Positions 34,756 to 43,921 of a stretch of DNA of 64,000 nt are shown in pieces (the stretch's first letter is position 1; each line of letters begins with the position of its first letter). Source of the stretch: Flavobacteriaceae bacterium (GTDB taxonomy: Bacteria; Bacteroidota; Bacteroidia; Flavobacteriales; Flavobacteriaceae); contig JABABD010000009.1 in NCBI GenBank assembly GCA_014238425.1, positions 124,001-188,000 on the forward strand. The letters run 5' to 3'. The notes under the pieces were generated by a model. It saw only the letters and a list, made by a program, of their open reading frames with translations. It did no database searches and was not told where the DNA came from. Made by a program: the position numbers and the translations under genes.

Positions 34756-35835
34756 ATGATACTTAAAACACTTTCTGTTCTGAATTATAAGAATTTTGAC
34801 AGCCGTTCTTTCAAGTTCGATTCAAAAATTAATTGTTTTGTTGGGAAAAATGGTGTAGGAAAAACAAACGTTCTTGATGCTATTTACCACTTATCTTTTG
34901 GGAAAAGTTATTTTAATCCAGTAGCGACCCAAAATATTAAACACCAGCAAGAGTTTTTTGTAGTAGATGGTGAATATAGCAAACTAGACCGTTCTGAAAA
35001 AATCGTAGTTAGTCTTAAAAAGGGGCAAAAAAAAATAATTAAACGTAACGGAAAAGCTTATGATAAATTCTCAGACCACATAGGTTTTTTACCTCTCGTG
35101 ATTATTTCGCCGGCAGATCGTGACCTTATTATTGAAGGAAGTGATACTCGAAGAAAATTTATTGACAGTGTTATTTCGCAAAGTGACAAAAATTATCTGG
35201 ACAACCTTATAAAGTACAATAAAGTACTAGCGCAACGAAACTCCTTACTCAAGTATTTCGCTGCTAATAATACTTACAACAATGATTCTGTTCTGGTATA
35301 TAATGAGCAATTAGACTCTCTGGGAACACCCATATTTAATAAAAGAAATGCTTTTTTAAAAGAATTCATTCCGATATTTAAAGAACGATATCAAACTATT
35401 AGTAGTGGCAGTGAAGAGGTGAATTTAACTTACAAAAGCGATTTATTTGCAACTGGTCTCAAAGAATTACTACAGCATGCAATCAATAAAGATAAAGTAC
35501 TACAATATACTAGTGTGGGCATTCATAAAGATGACCTAAATTTTCAGATTAAAGAACACCCTATAAAGAAATTTGGAAGTCAAGGGCAGCAAAAATCATT
35601 TTTGGTAGCTTTAAAATTGGCACAATTTGATTTTATTAAAGCACAAAGTGGTGTAACACCTATATTATTGTTAGATGACATATTTGACAAACTGGACGAG
35701 CAACGAGTAGAACAGCTGATAGGCTTGGTAAATGATGAAAACTTTGGACAGCTATTCATTAGTGACACACATGCCAAACGTACTGAATCTATTGTTAATA
35801 ATACAAATCAATCCTATGAAATGTTTAAGCTTTGA
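34756..35835 (+). CDS. recF: DNA replication and repair protein RecF
   Basis: The 359-residue SMC-like ATPase helps load RecA at gaps. Walker A is [15 protein letters not shown] near residue 30, the signature region is [20 protein letters not shown] and Walker B is [15 protein letters not shown]; the closing FISDTHAKR is typical. Length is normal. It starts a short plus-strand operon with the DUF721 protein, 24 bp downstream. Confidence 0.96.
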   Translation: MILKTLSVLNYKNFDSRSFKFDSKINCFVGKNGVGKTNVLDAIYHLSFGKSYFNPVATQNIKHQQEFFVVDGEYSKLDRSEKIVVSLKKGQKKIIKRNGKAYDKFSDHIGFLPLVIISPADRDLIIEGSDTRRKFIDSVISQSDKNYLDNLIKYNKVLAQRNSLLKYFAANNTYNNDSVLVYNEQLDSLGTPIFNKRNAFLKEFIPIFKERYQTISSGSEEVNLTYKSDLFATGLKELLQHAINKDKVLQYTSVGIHKDDLNFQIKEHPIKKFGSQGQQKSFLVALKLAQFDFIKAQSGVTPILLLDDIFDKLDEQRVEQLIGLVNDENFGQLFISDTHAKRTESIVNNTNQSYEMFKL

Positions 35836-35859
35836 TTTCAAAATCAGTACCTTTAGCTA

Positions 35860-36156
35860 ATGGCAAAACGACATAGCAATATCAATAACTTGAGTGACGC
35901 TCTCAAAGATTTTGTTGAAACCAACAAACTTCAAAAAGGCCTTGACAAGGTAAATGTTGAAGATGCATGGAAGCGTCTCATGGGAAATGGTGTGAATAAT
36001 TACACAACTGCCATTAAATTAGATCGCCAAACGCTTTACGTGCAACTAAGTTCATCTGTACTTCGTGAAGAATTAAGTTATGGTACTTCTAAAATCATTA
36101 CAATGCTTAATGAAGAGTTAGGTAAGGAAATCATCAAGAAGTTGGTTTTAAGATAG
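35860..36156 (+). CDS. DUF721 (DciA-like) protein
   Basis: The 98-residue protein corresponds to the DUF721 domain: SDALKDFVETNKLQKGLDKVNVEDAWKRLMG, then a C-terminal strand-rich part (LYVQLSSSVLREELSY). DciA, a replicative helicase loader, belongs to this family, and its position after recF fits a replication role. That function is by homology only. Confidence 0.85.
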   Translation: MAKRHSNINNLSDALKDFVETNKLQKGLDKVNVEDAWKRLMGNGVNNYTTAIKLDRQTLYVQLSSSVLREELSYGTSKIITMLNEELGKEIIKKLVLR

Positions 36157-36163
36157 GCAAAAC

Positions 36164-36449
36164 ATGAAAATCAAACTCGCTAGTATTCTGTTAACGCCTC
36201 AAAAGGAATAACACTTATCTTATTAGAACCGCATATAACTAAGGTTTTTACAAAATGTTTCAGAAAGCAGTCTATGATCAGAATTTGCCTGTCATTGTTT
36301 TTGGCTCGAGAGATGTTACTTCAGAATATAAAAAACTCAAAGAAAAACGGGTGATTTTTCAGCAAGAACCTACCAAAACCGATTGGGGCATTGTGGTCAT
36401 ATTTGACGTTACATGTGGCAATTACACCCAAATTCATCAAGATCTATAA
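36164..36449 (+). pseudogene. Decayed VOC (glyoxalase/bleomycin-resistance fold) gene
   Basis: Three pieces of one VOC protein are present in order. From the ATG at 36164 the peptide is MKIKLASILLTPQKE, then a stop, which matches the usual N-terminus of this family. After the stop a second frame gives GITLILLEPHITKVFT, typical of the middle of the family. The last 64 codons (36255-36449) lie in a shifted frame: MFQKAVYDQNLPVIVFGS...TDWGIVVIFDVTCGN, the standard C-terminal block. So the gene has lost about 50 internal residues and has frame breaks. The C-terminal piece alone (64 residues) is unlikely to be functional. Confidence 0.75.
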
Positions 36450-36533
36450 ATTATTTTCATGCCGTTAACCCAATGATAGTGGGGTTAGACTATAATAAGC
36501 CCATAAATATCTCATTTCTAACTTTTATGGCAC

Positions 36534-36541
36534 TACCTTTG
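36534..36541 (+). promoter_or_regulatory. Candidate -7 box (TACCTTTG) of the cold-shock gene
   Basis: An exact TAnnTTTG match lies 35 bp before the start codon. No good TTG at -33 is seen, as is common for strong flavobacterial promoters that rely on the -7 box. Confidence 0.5.
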
Positions 36542-36576
36542 CATTTCAATAAATAATTAATTTTAATATTTTAAAC

Positions 36577-36768
36577 ATGAGTACAGGCACAGTAAAATTC
36601 TTCAATGACACCAAAGGTTTTGGATTTATCACTGAAGATGACACAAACAAAGAACACTTTGTGCACATTTCTGGATTGGTTGACGAAGTTCGTGAAGGCG
36701 ATAACGTTGAGTTCGATCTTACAGAAGGAAGAAAAGGATTAAACGCAGTAAATGTAAAAGTAATTTAA
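36577..36768 (+). CDS. Cold-shock domain protein
   Basis: The 63-residue protein consists of one cold-shock (OB-fold) domain. RNP1 is KGFGFITEDD and RNP2 is HFVHISGL, and the N-terminal TGTVKFFNDTKGF is standard. It binds single-stranded RNA or DNA and may melt RNA structure. It is transcribed alone, with its own -7 box and a strong terminator. Confidence 0.96.
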   Translation: MSTGTVKFFNDTKGFGFITEDDTNKEHFVHISGLVDEVREGDNVEFDLTEGRKGLNAVNVKVI

Positions 36769-36795
36769 TATATACTTCTTTAACTTTTTAATACT

Positions 36796-36827
36796 AAAGC
36801 CCAGACAATTTTGTCTGGGCTTTTTTT
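36796..36827 (+). terminator. Terminator of the cold-shock gene
   Basis: AAAGCCCAGACA (36796-36807) pairs with TGTCTGGGCTTT (36812-36823) across a four-base loop and is followed by a T run. Confidence 0.93.
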
Positions 36828-36848
36828 ATTTTCAATACATACTACTAC

Positions 36849-39407
36849 TTATTCCTTAATCAACTTGATTGTACCTTTTCCTTTATTAGAGTAAATCTCG
36901 ATAAAGTATATTCCTGAGCTTACTTCGGAAATATCAACGTTAAGAGAGTTTCGCATTTCAGATAAGTCAATTTGCTTTATCAATCTACCATTAATATCAT
37001 TAATTCTTGCTGTTTTCAACTCTATATTAGTAAGTCTTTTCAGTGTAAACAATTCCTTCGTAGGATTTGGAAACACCTTTATATTATCTTTTATAATATC
37101 ATTTTCAGCAATCGAAAGTGCGGCCGAACAATTGTAAACAACGATATCATCTAAGTACCATCCATCATTACCATTACAGCCGTCAGTTCCTAATTCCCAG
37201 CGTAATTCCAATTTTGAATTCGCCGTAACACCAAGAGACGATAAATCTATAATGCTTGTTCCCCAAGTACCAGAACCTGTGCCTCCATCGGCTCCCGTAA
37301 ATGCAACCTCACCTTGCATAGGGTTATCATTACCTTGGGCAGAAGTATTAAGAGAACTATTGTATGAATTAGCTGTAAAAGCAGCGCTTGGCAACAATGC
37401 CCATGGACCATCGTCTATACGGTATTTAATATTACCGCCATCCCAACTACCTTCAGTAATAATGTAATGATCAAAAGCCAATTCAAAAGTACCTGTCGTA
37501 ATATTAGGAATTGTAATTATTGGGCTTTGTAATCTTATGATACCATTTTCGAGATCGCTAGCGCAATTTCCAATTATAGGATCCACGCCGAATATGCCGC
37601 TTCCAATCCTTCCATCTGGTAAAGAAGTATCTATAACCCAGTCTCTGGGTGTCCAAGTTGCAACATTCTCAGGCAACTGTTCTAATGTCCAACTACCCAA
37701 ACCGCTTTCCCAATTCTCAAAAAACAAGGGATTAGAGCTTGCCGCACCACATAAAGGTGCAGTGGGTGCCAATAAAGGCGGGCAAATATCTCCTACATCT
37801 ACTCTTAACTCAACAGCATTTATAGCATCTGTTACTTCTTGAATATCTCCAGCAGTAATTATTTCACCTGATAGTCCAGCAGGTATTATTGTCGTAGAAA
37901 GGCCCTCTAAATTAATTCCCGATAAATCCGTACTGGAGGCCTCGATGGCATCAGCAAAATCAATAAAATTACTTGATGGTGTTAAATATACACTCTGTGC
38001 CCTCCAAAAAATATGAACCGTTTTTGTGAATCCTAATGCTGTTATAGTCTGCCCATTATAAGTACCTCCATCTACTAGCAAGGTGTATAAGCGATTTGGC
38101 ACTCCAGAATTGGAATGTACACCACCTGAATCTCCTGACCCGCATTGATATTGCGCATCTGACACTTTTCCTGGGTCATTATTACACGTTGGGTTCCACA
38201 TATCTCGTATGGGGCTGCCAAATGCAGAGGCATCCTCTCCCATTCGCCATCTATCAGAACTTGCACAAGCGGTTCGTAATGATAGATCTTCACCAGCATC
38301 TTCATAGTTATTTAAGATATCAATAGTTTCTCCCCAAATATCTGAATACGATTCGTTTAAAGCGCCAGATTGATATGCATATATTAATCCGCTAGTAAAC
38401 TGTGTATAAGCGTGGCCCCATTCATGGGCAACAACGTCATCTGAAGCTGTTCCTGTACAATAATTTGCCGTAGATCCATTCCAAGTAGCGTTAGGACAAG
38501 AAATTCCTGGATTATTGTTAATAGTTCGCATTTGAGCATCAGCGCCATTATAAGAAACATAACTAAAAGCATTGTTGAAAAAGTTATACATATGCTCAGC
38601 TGCGACTAACTCATTTTGCTGCCATTGATCCAGAGTACCTGGAAAGACATCTCCTTCAGTCCAAATCTGGTTTGATGTATTTCCTTCATATAAACGTCTA
38701 TCCAAAGCATGAGCAATTCCTGTAAACTGTTCTACTACCTTTCCAGTATGGGCATCTATATACACAAACTCCCTTACATCTATATTATTTCTTATTTCTA
38801 CTTCATACGCTAGGTGATAAGAAATTCTTTGTCCTTCAACAAGTCCCTTAGGAAATACATAAAGTGTATTGGAATACACTAGTAAATTAGCTCCTGAAAT
38901 ATTAACGTCTTGATTGTTAATAAGGCCTAAAGCCTTTAAATTTGCATCGGCAGAATTTAAATTAGCTGTTGGGTTTATATTGATATTTGGAAACACATTG
39001 CCATTCACAGTTGAAAGTTTCTCATCTCTATCGAAATGAAAACGTAATTCACCATCAAATACCGGTATACCCTGATACTCTTGCTTAAAGATTATATGTT
39101 TCAACCCATAATTATCTGTCTTAGTGTCCTGATACCTCAACGAATTCTCAACAGATTTAAGGTTATAAACCCCTTTGTATGTATTTAAGAAATTTATAGC
39201 CTTGTCTTTTAAAGTATTTCCAGATATTATTAATCGTTGATCAACAGGAAACCTCACAAAGTCAGCGGTACCAAAATTTTTGTTCGTTGTAACTACGGCA
39301 CCTGTGTTACTTTTAAATTGGCTTAAGATTTGTTCTGTATTCTTCTGTGCATAAGAAACAGCACATAAGAGGAAAAAACCAACCAGAATCATAGTAGTTC
39401 TTTTCAT
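36849..39407 (-). CDS. M4-type (thermolysin-like) metallopeptidase with T9SS sorting domain
   Basis: The 852-residue protein has a signal peptide (about residues 1-20), an FTP/PepSY propeptide (TYKGVYNLKS, FKQEYQGIPVFDGELRFHF) and an M4-like catalytic domain with VVAHEWGHAYT (HExxH) and the third zinc ligand in ALNESYSDIWGE. Residues about 560-755 form a jelly-roll/MAM-like domain with paired cysteines (CNGNDGWYLDDIVVYNC). The last about 75 residues are a type A Por sorting domain (VFPNPTKELFTLK to GIYFIEIYSNKG). It is thus secreted by the type IX system, probably to digest external protein. Confidence 0.93.
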   Translation of the reverse strand: MKRTTMILVGFFLLCAVSYAQKNTEQILSQFKSNTGAVVTTNKNFGTADFVRFPVDQRLIISGNTLKDKAINFLNTYKGVYNLKSVENSLRYQDTKTDNYGLKHIIFKQEYQGIPVFDGELRFHFDRDEKLSTVNGNVFPNININPTANLNSADANLKALGLINNQDVNISGANLLVYSNTLYVFPKGLVEGQRISYHLAYEVEIRNNIDVREFVYIDAHTGKVVEQFTGIAHALDRRLYEGNTSNQIWTEGDVFPGTLDQWQQNELVAAEHMYNFFNNAFSYVSYNGADAQMRTINNNPGISCPNATWNGSTANYCTGTASDDVVAHEWGHAYTQFTSGLIYAYQSGALNESYSDIWGETIDILNNYEDAGEDLSLRTACASSDRWRMGEDASAFGSPIRDMWNPTCNNDPGKVSDAQYQCGSGDSGGVHSNSGVPNRLYTLLVDGGTYNGQTITALGFTKTVHIFWRAQSVYLTPSSNFIDFADAIEASSTDLSGINLEGLSTTIIPAGLSGEIITAGDIQEVTDAINAVELRVDVGDICPPLLAPTAPLCGAASSNPLFFENWESGLGSWTLEQLPENVATWTPRDWVIDTSLPDGRIGSGIFGVDPIIGNCASDLENGIIRLQSPIITIPNITTGTFELAFDHYIITEGSWDGGNIKYRIDDGPWALLPSAAFTANSYNSSLNTSAQGNDNPMQGEVAFTGADGGTGSGTWGTSIIDLSSLGVTANSKLELRWELGTDGCNGNDGWYLDDIVVYNCSAALSIAENDIIKDNIKVFPNPTKELFTLKRLTNIELKTARINDINGRLIKQIDLSEMRNSLNVDISEVSSGIYFIEIYSNKGKGTIKLIKE

Positions 39408-39476
39408 AATATTTTTTTTTGAGTTCTATAAATATAATGAAAATAAGAAACGTAAGATTTTTGGGATTATCCAATA

Positions 39477-39512
39477 AAAAAAGCCGCATTAAATAATTAA
39501 TACGGCTTTTTA
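39477..39512 (-). terminator. Terminator of ndk
   Basis: AAAAAGCCG (39478-39486) pairs with CGGCTTTTT (39503-39511); an inner ATTAA/TTAAT extends the stem. The A run before it becomes a T run on the minus strand, directly downstream of ndk. Confidence 0.85.
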
Positions 39513-39533
39513 AAAAATTTTATTTACTAAGTG

Positions 39534-39953
39534 TTAGAACATCTCTCTTCCAGAAAAATGGAAAGCGCCTTCAATTGCCGCATTTTCATCACTATCACTA
39601 CCATGCACTGCATTTTCTCCCATAGAGGCTGCATACAATTTACGGATAGTACCTTCTGCGGCATCCGCTGGGTTTGTAGCACCAATCAAAGTCCTAAAAT
39701 CTTCAACTGCATTGTCTTTTTCTAAGATTGCTGCAACAATTGGTCCGCGTGTCATGTATTCAACCAATTCACCGAAGAAAGGGCGTTCATTATGTACTGC
39801 ATAAAAAGCTTCAGCATCTGCTTTGGTCATATGCGTCATTTTCATAGCAACAATTCTAAAACCAGAGGCTGTAATTTTTTCTAATATTGCACCAATATTT
39901 CCTTTCTCAATGGAATCTGGCTTAAGCATTGTAAACGTTCTATTCGTTATCAT
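39534..39953 (-). CDS. ndk: Nucleoside diphosphate kinase
   Basis: The 139-residue enzyme exchanges terminal phosphates among NTPs and dNTPs. It has [14 protein letters not shown] at the start, the [14 protein letters not shown] block and the catalytic His in [12 protein letters not shown]. The length is normal. A good promoter lies just upstream and a terminator just downstream, so it is a single-gene unit. Confidence 0.97.
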   Translation of the reverse strand: MITNRTFTMLKPDSIEKGNIGAILEKITASGFRIVAMKMTHMTKADAEAFYAVHNERPFFGELVEYMTRGPIVAAILEKDNAVEDFRTLIGATNPADAAEGTIRKLYAASMGENAVHGSDSDENAAIEGAFHFSGREMF

Positions 39954-39969
39954 TTGTTCAATTTTGGTG

Positions 39970-39999
39970 CAAAAATACAGTTTTTAATGGCATTTGCAA
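39970..39999 (-). promoter_or_regulatory. Promoter of ndk (TTG-N19-TATTTTTG)
   Basis: On the minus strand TTG (39997-39999) is followed after 19 bases by TATTTTTG (39970-39977), the standard Bacteroidota arrangement, 16 bp before the ndk start codon. Confidence 0.65.
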
Positions 40000-40000
40000 G

Positions 40001-41014
40001 CTACTTATAACTTTGTATCAATTCCTGTTGAAGTACATTATTCTCACCTCGCATTTGCATGGTAACAGTTTTTGTTTTGAAATTGAATTTTAGCAAGCCA
40101 AAACTAATATTGGAGACTACCTCGCCTATTCTATGTTGATTTGGTTCTCCACTAAATCCATTATATGCATGAGTCAATCCGCTTGAAGTAAAATCTATCA
40201 AAGGATAATCTAAATCCTTAAATTCTATTTTTGAAAATTCGGAAATATGCCTATCACCTGATAATACAATAACATTTTCAGCTTTCGAATTTTTTATCAT
40301 ATTAAAAAGATGTTCTCTTTGATGTGACATGGTTCCCCATCTTTCAAATCCATGTTGATCAGAAAGCACTTGAATGCTACTAACAATTAGATTAAAATCG
40401 GCACTAGAAGAGGCCAATTCTTGCAGCAACCATGTCCATTGTGTTTTACCAAGAATAGTCCCTTCTCCATAAGAATTTGGGTCATAACGCCTCCCTTCAG
40501 TAGTAGATTTAGTTAAGCCTGATCTAAAATACCGGGTATCCAGCACAATGATTTTAACACTTCCATCTTTTGTGTCAATTGTTTCAGAATGATATACGCC
40601 TTCTCTTTCCCTTCTTTTATCATTGGAATCAACGTTCATGAAATCTAAGAATAACTCTTGACTACCGCTTTTTGCATGAAACTCCTCACCACCATCATTT
40701 AATCCGTAATCGTGATCATCCCAAGTACCAAGAACCTTTGTATTCTTAATTAAATTTTGGTACTCTTTTTGACCGAGTTGCTGATTGTAATCATGTTCTA
40801 ATTTTTGCATATCATCCGTATCCGAATACACATTATCTCCTCCCCAAATCCAAGCTTTAGGATTATGTTTCAATATTTCTTTCCATAAAACGTTCTCAAC
40901 GTTCTGCTTGTTACAAGAACCGAATGCTATAACCAATTCGGTATTGTTTTGTATATCAGAAGATTTACAAGAAATTATTATTGATATAAAAACTAAAAGA
41001 AAAACACGTTTCAT
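40001..41014 (-). CDS. PhoD-like alkaline phosphatase/phosphodiesterase, lipoprotein
   Basis: The ATG at 41012-41014 gives a lipoprotein signal (LLVFISIIISC); the frame is open further upstream but runs past the promoter box. The 337-residue protein has PhoD-family metal motifs: AFGSCNKQ, WIWGGDNVYSDT, GTWDDHDYGLNDGGEE and VLSGDRHISEFSKI. Such enzymes cleave phosphomono- or diesters outside the cell. No phosphate-regulation site was recognised. Confidence 0.88.
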   Translation of the reverse strand: MKRVFLLVFISIIISCKSSDIQNNTELVIAFGSCNKQNVENVLWKEILKHNPKAWIWGGDNVYSDTDDMQKLEHDYNQQLGQKEYQNLIKNTKVLGTWDDHDYGLNDGGEEFHAKSGSQELFLDFMNVDSNDKRREREGVYHSETIDTKDGSVKIIVLDTRYFRSGLTKSTTEGRRYDPNSYGEGTILGKTQWTWLLQELASSSADFNLIVSSIQVLSDQHGFERWGTMSHQREHLFNMIKNSKAENVIVLSGDRHISEFSKIEFKDLDYPLIDFTSSGLTHAYNGFSGEPNQHRIGEVVSNISFGLLKFNFKTKTVTMQMRGENNVLQQELIQSYK

Positions 41015-41044
41015 TTTATCAGTCTTTGAAAGGTTAATTATATA

Positions 41045-41052
41045 CAAAAGTA
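41045..41052 (-). promoter_or_regulatory. Candidate -7 box (TACTTTTG) of the PhoD-like gene
   Basis: An exact TAnnTTTG on the minus strand, 30 bp before the chosen start. It supports the start at 41014 over the upstream one. Confidence 0.5.
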
Positions 41053-41100
41053 GCACATTAAATATTAGGCATTTGTTATTAAATTGTATATTCGCAACAC

Positions 41101-42117
41101 ATGAATAAACAGGACATTCAAGACATAAAAGAGCTACTTTCTGCACCTAAGAAAGTAGTTATTGTTCCTCATAAAAACCCAGATGGAGATGCCATGGGTT
41201 CTTCATTAGGGTTATACCATTACTTGACTAAATTAAATCATGAAGTACAAGTAATTGCACCTAATGATTATCCGGATTTCTTGAAATGGTTACCGGGTGA
41301 TTCATCTGTTATTAAATATGAATCTGCTGTAAAAGAATCTGATGCTCTAATTAAAAATGCAGATGTGATTTTTACTTTAGACTTTAATGCGCTTCATAGA
41401 ACTGGAAGTATGGAGGACATCCTGACATCTTCTATGGCTATTAAGATTATGATTGATCATCATCAGCAACCTGATGATTATGCAACCTATATGTATTCTG
41501 ATGTCTCTATGTGCTCGACTTGCCAAATGATGTATCATTTTTTAGAGATGCTTGGTGAAGAAGATTGTATTGATAAGGATATAGCTACTTGTCTTTATAC
41601 AGGTATCATGACAGACACAGGTTCTTTTAGATTTCGTTCTACCTCTAGTATGACCCATCGTGTGATTGCTAATTTAATTGATAGAGGAGCTGATAATGCT
41701 CAAATACATAATAGTATATATGATACCAATTCTTATGCCAGGCTACAATTGTTAGGCTGTGCTTTGAGTAATCTAAAAATTGTTCCTGAATTGTGTACGG
41801 CATATATAAGTTTATCTCAAAAAGAACTCAATAAGTATAACTTTAAAAAAGGGGATACAGAGGGTTTTGTTAATTATGGTTTATCACTCAAAGGAATCAT
41901 CTTTGCGGTCATTTTTATCGAACACCAACAAGAAAGTATTATTAAGATATCTATGCGATCTAAAGGCGATTTTGATGTCAACCAATTTGCCCGCACGTAT
42001 TTTAACGGTGGTGGTCACACCAATGCTTCTGGAGGACGTAGCGAGCTTTCTTTGAGCGCTACCATTGAAAAATTTATTACTATATTGCCTAGCCATAAAA
42101 AAGACCTAAATCCATGA
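41101..42117 (+). CDS. DHH/DHHA1 phosphoesterase, NrnA-like (oligoribonuclease/pAp phosphatase)
   Basis: The 338-residue protein has the DHH domain with PHKNPDGDAMGSSLG, the metal motif IMIDHHQQPDD and, near the end, the DHHA1 motif FNGGGHTNASGGR. Relatives degrade short RNA oligonucleotides and dephosphorylate 3'-phosphoadenosine-5'-phosphate. It overlaps gldI by 4 bp, a common flavobacterial arrangement. Confidence 0.92.
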   Translation: MNKQDIQDIKELLSAPKKVVIVPHKNPDGDAMGSSLGLYHYLTKLNHEVQVIAPNDYPDFLKWLPGDSSVIKYESAVKESDALIKNADVIFTLDFNALHRTGSMEDILTSSMAIKIMIDHHQQPDDYATYMYSDVSMCSTCQMMYHFLEMLGEEDCIDKDIATCLYTGIMTDTGSFRFRSTSSMTHRVIANLIDRGADNAQIHNSIYDTNSYARLQLLGCALSNLKIVPELCTAYISLSQKELNKYNFKKGDTEGFVNYGLSLKGIIFAVIFIEHQQESIIKISMRSKGDFDVNQFARTYFNGGGHTNASGGRSELSLSATIEKFITILPSHKKDLNP

Positions 42118-42659
42118 AAAAAATAGGCATTTTAACCTGCATTCTTTTAGCATTGTGTGCGTGCAAAACACCTGAAGCAAGGCGACCTGTTTCTGTAAAA
42201 ACTGGATCTTTTATTGACCAATCTGTAGAGCGAAATAAAAAACTAAATGCAGAGGAGCGAGGGTTAATAGAATCTATCGTTAAATCTGACAGTAATAATA
42301 GTTATATAGTTTCGCCTAACGGATTTTGGTATACCTATAACACGATGATAGAAGCCGATACTATAACTCCAAAGTTTGGTGATATTGTTAATTTCAATTA
42401 CAATGTTAAAGACCTCAATGGCACTACCATTTATACGCAGGAACAATTAAAAACCCAGAGTTACGCAATGGACCAACAAGAGTTATTTTCTGGACTTCGT
42501 GAAGGATTAAAACTTATGAAAGCTGGTGAGACTGTCACGTTCTTATTTCCATCTCAAAAAGCATATGGTTACTATGGCGACACAAAAAATATAGGCACAA
42601 GCGTACCTTTAATATGTCGAGTAACTGTTAACACTATAACCCAAAAAGAATCTAATTAA
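42114..42659 (+). CDS. gldI: Gliding motility-associated FKBP-type isomerase GldI, lipoprotein
   Basis: The 181-residue lipoprotein (lipobox LLALCAC) has the EARRPVS start of GldI proteins, and a C-terminal FKBP-like fold (FGDIVNFNYNVKDLNG, LKLMKAGETVTFLFPSQKAYGYYGD). GldI is needed for gliding and probably for folding of T9SS components in related organisms. The partner genes gldJ, gldK to N and others are not in the window. It overlaps the upstream gene by 4 bp and is 9 bp before the next isomerase gene. Confidence 0.9.
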   Translation: MKKIGILTCILLALCACKTPEARRPVSVKTGSFIDQSVERNKKLNAEERGLIESIVKSDSNNSYIVSPNGFWYTYNTMIEADTITPKFGDIVNFNYNVKDLNGTTIYTQEQLKTQSYAMDQQELFSGLREGLKLMKAGETVTFLFPSQKAYGYYGDTKNIGTSVPLICRVTVNTITQKESN

Positions 42660-42668
42660 TTTATTATT

Positions 42669-43877
42669 ATGAAAATCATTAAACAATCAATGAGAATCTC
42701 TTTATTACTTGCACTTGCACTAATCAGTATGGCGGCATCATGCAAACAAGAACAATATCCAGATTTAGGAGATGGGCTTTTTGCAGAATTTGTAACTGAT
42801 AAAGATACGATTATCGTTAAGCTAACTCCCGAAAAAACACCAGTGACCGTTGCGAATTTCGTAGCATTAGCAGAAGGGATGCATCCTATGGTTAAAGATG
42901 AGTATAAAGACAAACGTTATTATGACGGTTTAACGTTTCATAGAGTCATGAACGATTTCATGATTCAAGGTGGTGATCCAACTGCTACGGGTTCTGGTGA
43001 TCCAGGTTATAAATTCGAAACCGAGCCAGACGTTACATTAAAGCATGATAAGCCAGGTATACTTTCTATGGCCAATTCAGGAGGCTGGACTACCAACGGA
43101 AGTCAGTTTTTCATAACACACAAAGCTACACCTTGGCTAGACCCTTATGATGAGAATGGCAACCTAAAACCTTGTAACCAACCACGCGTATACTGTCATA
43201 CTGTATTTGGAGAAGTTGTTAAAGGTCAAAATGTGGTCAATGCTATTGTACAAGGTGATAAAATGCAACAAGTAAATATTATAAGACAAGGAATGGCAGC
43301 TAAGAACTTTGATGCCGTTAAAGTTTGGGAAGCTGAATTACCTAAGCTTGAAGAAAAAAGGAAGCAAAGAGAGGAAGATGCACGAAAAAAGGCAGAAGGT
43401 GAACTAGAGATCATTAAAGAAAAAGCTGAAGTAGCCAAAGCAGAATTCATTAAGAACAATGAAAATTTAAAAGGTCGTATTGAAAAGTTACCAGTTGGCG
43501 TTGCCATGATATTCACAAAAGAAGGCAATGGACCTAAGCCAAAATCCACCGAAAAGGTTTTGGTCAATTATGCTGGATATTTTGAGGACGGTAATCTTTT
43601 TGATACAAGTTGGAAAGATATAGCTACAAAATATGGCCAATATAATGAACGTAGAGATAGTCAAGGTGGTTACGCTCCTTTTTCAAGGATATACAATGAA
43701 ACTGCGGCATTGGTTCCTGGCTTCAGGTCTGCAATGTTAAATATGAAAGTAGGAGATAAAGCACGTGTCTTTATACCATCGTATCTTGCATATGGTCCAG
43801 CAGGTTCTCGTGGTGTTATTCCACCAAATGCTAATCTAATTTTTGATATGGAAATTATGGGAATAGATAAGAAATAA
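42669..43877 (+). CDS. Fused cyclophilin-FKBP peptidyl-prolyl isomerase, lipoprotein
   Basis: The 402-residue protein has a lipobox (SMAASC). Residues about 30-195 are a cyclophilin (FHRVMNDFMIQGGDPTATGSG, GSQFFITHKATPWLD, HTVFGEVVKG). A charged coiled-coil linker (EEKRKQREEDARKKAEGELE) leads to an FKBP domain (about 285-402: VLVNYAGYFEDGNLFDTS, LAYGPAGSRGVIPPNANLIFDMEIMGI). Two isomerase families in one lipoprotein, behind gldI, suggest periplasmic or outer-membrane protein folding. Confidence 0.92.
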   Translation: MKIIKQSMRISLLLALALISMAASCKQEQYPDLGDGLFAEFVTDKDTIIVKLTPEKTPVTVANFVALAEGMHPMVKDEYKDKRYYDGLTFHRVMNDFMIQGGDPTATGSGDPGYKFETEPDVTLKHDKPGILSMANSGGWTTNGSQFFITHKATPWLDPYDENGNLKPCNQPRVYCHTVFGEVVKGQNVVNAIVQGDKMQQVNIIRQGMAAKNFDAVKVWEAELPKLEEKRKQREEDARKKAEGELEIIKEKAEVAKAEFIKNNENLKGRIEKLPVGVAMIFTKEGNGPKPKSTEKVLVNYAGYFEDGNLFDTSWKDIATKYGQYNERRDSQGGYAPFSRIYNETAALVPGFRSAMLNMKVGDKARVFIPSYLAYGPAGSRGVIPPNANLIFDMEIMGIDKK

Positions 43878-43895
43878 CTCAACGTACTTAAATAA

Positions 43896-43921
43896 GAAAG
43901 CCGCTAAATGCGGCTTTTTTT
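43896..43921 (+). terminator. Terminator of the gldI-isomerase operon
   Basis: AAAGCCGC (43897-43904) pairs with GCGGCTTT (43910-43917) across TAAAT, followed by a T run, between two convergent genes. Confidence 0.9.

Noticed and set aside
36255-36449. Annotating the 64-codon frame as a separate small gene
   Set aside because: It is the C-terminal block of a VOC protein whose other pieces precede it in other frames, so a pseudogene is the better explanation.
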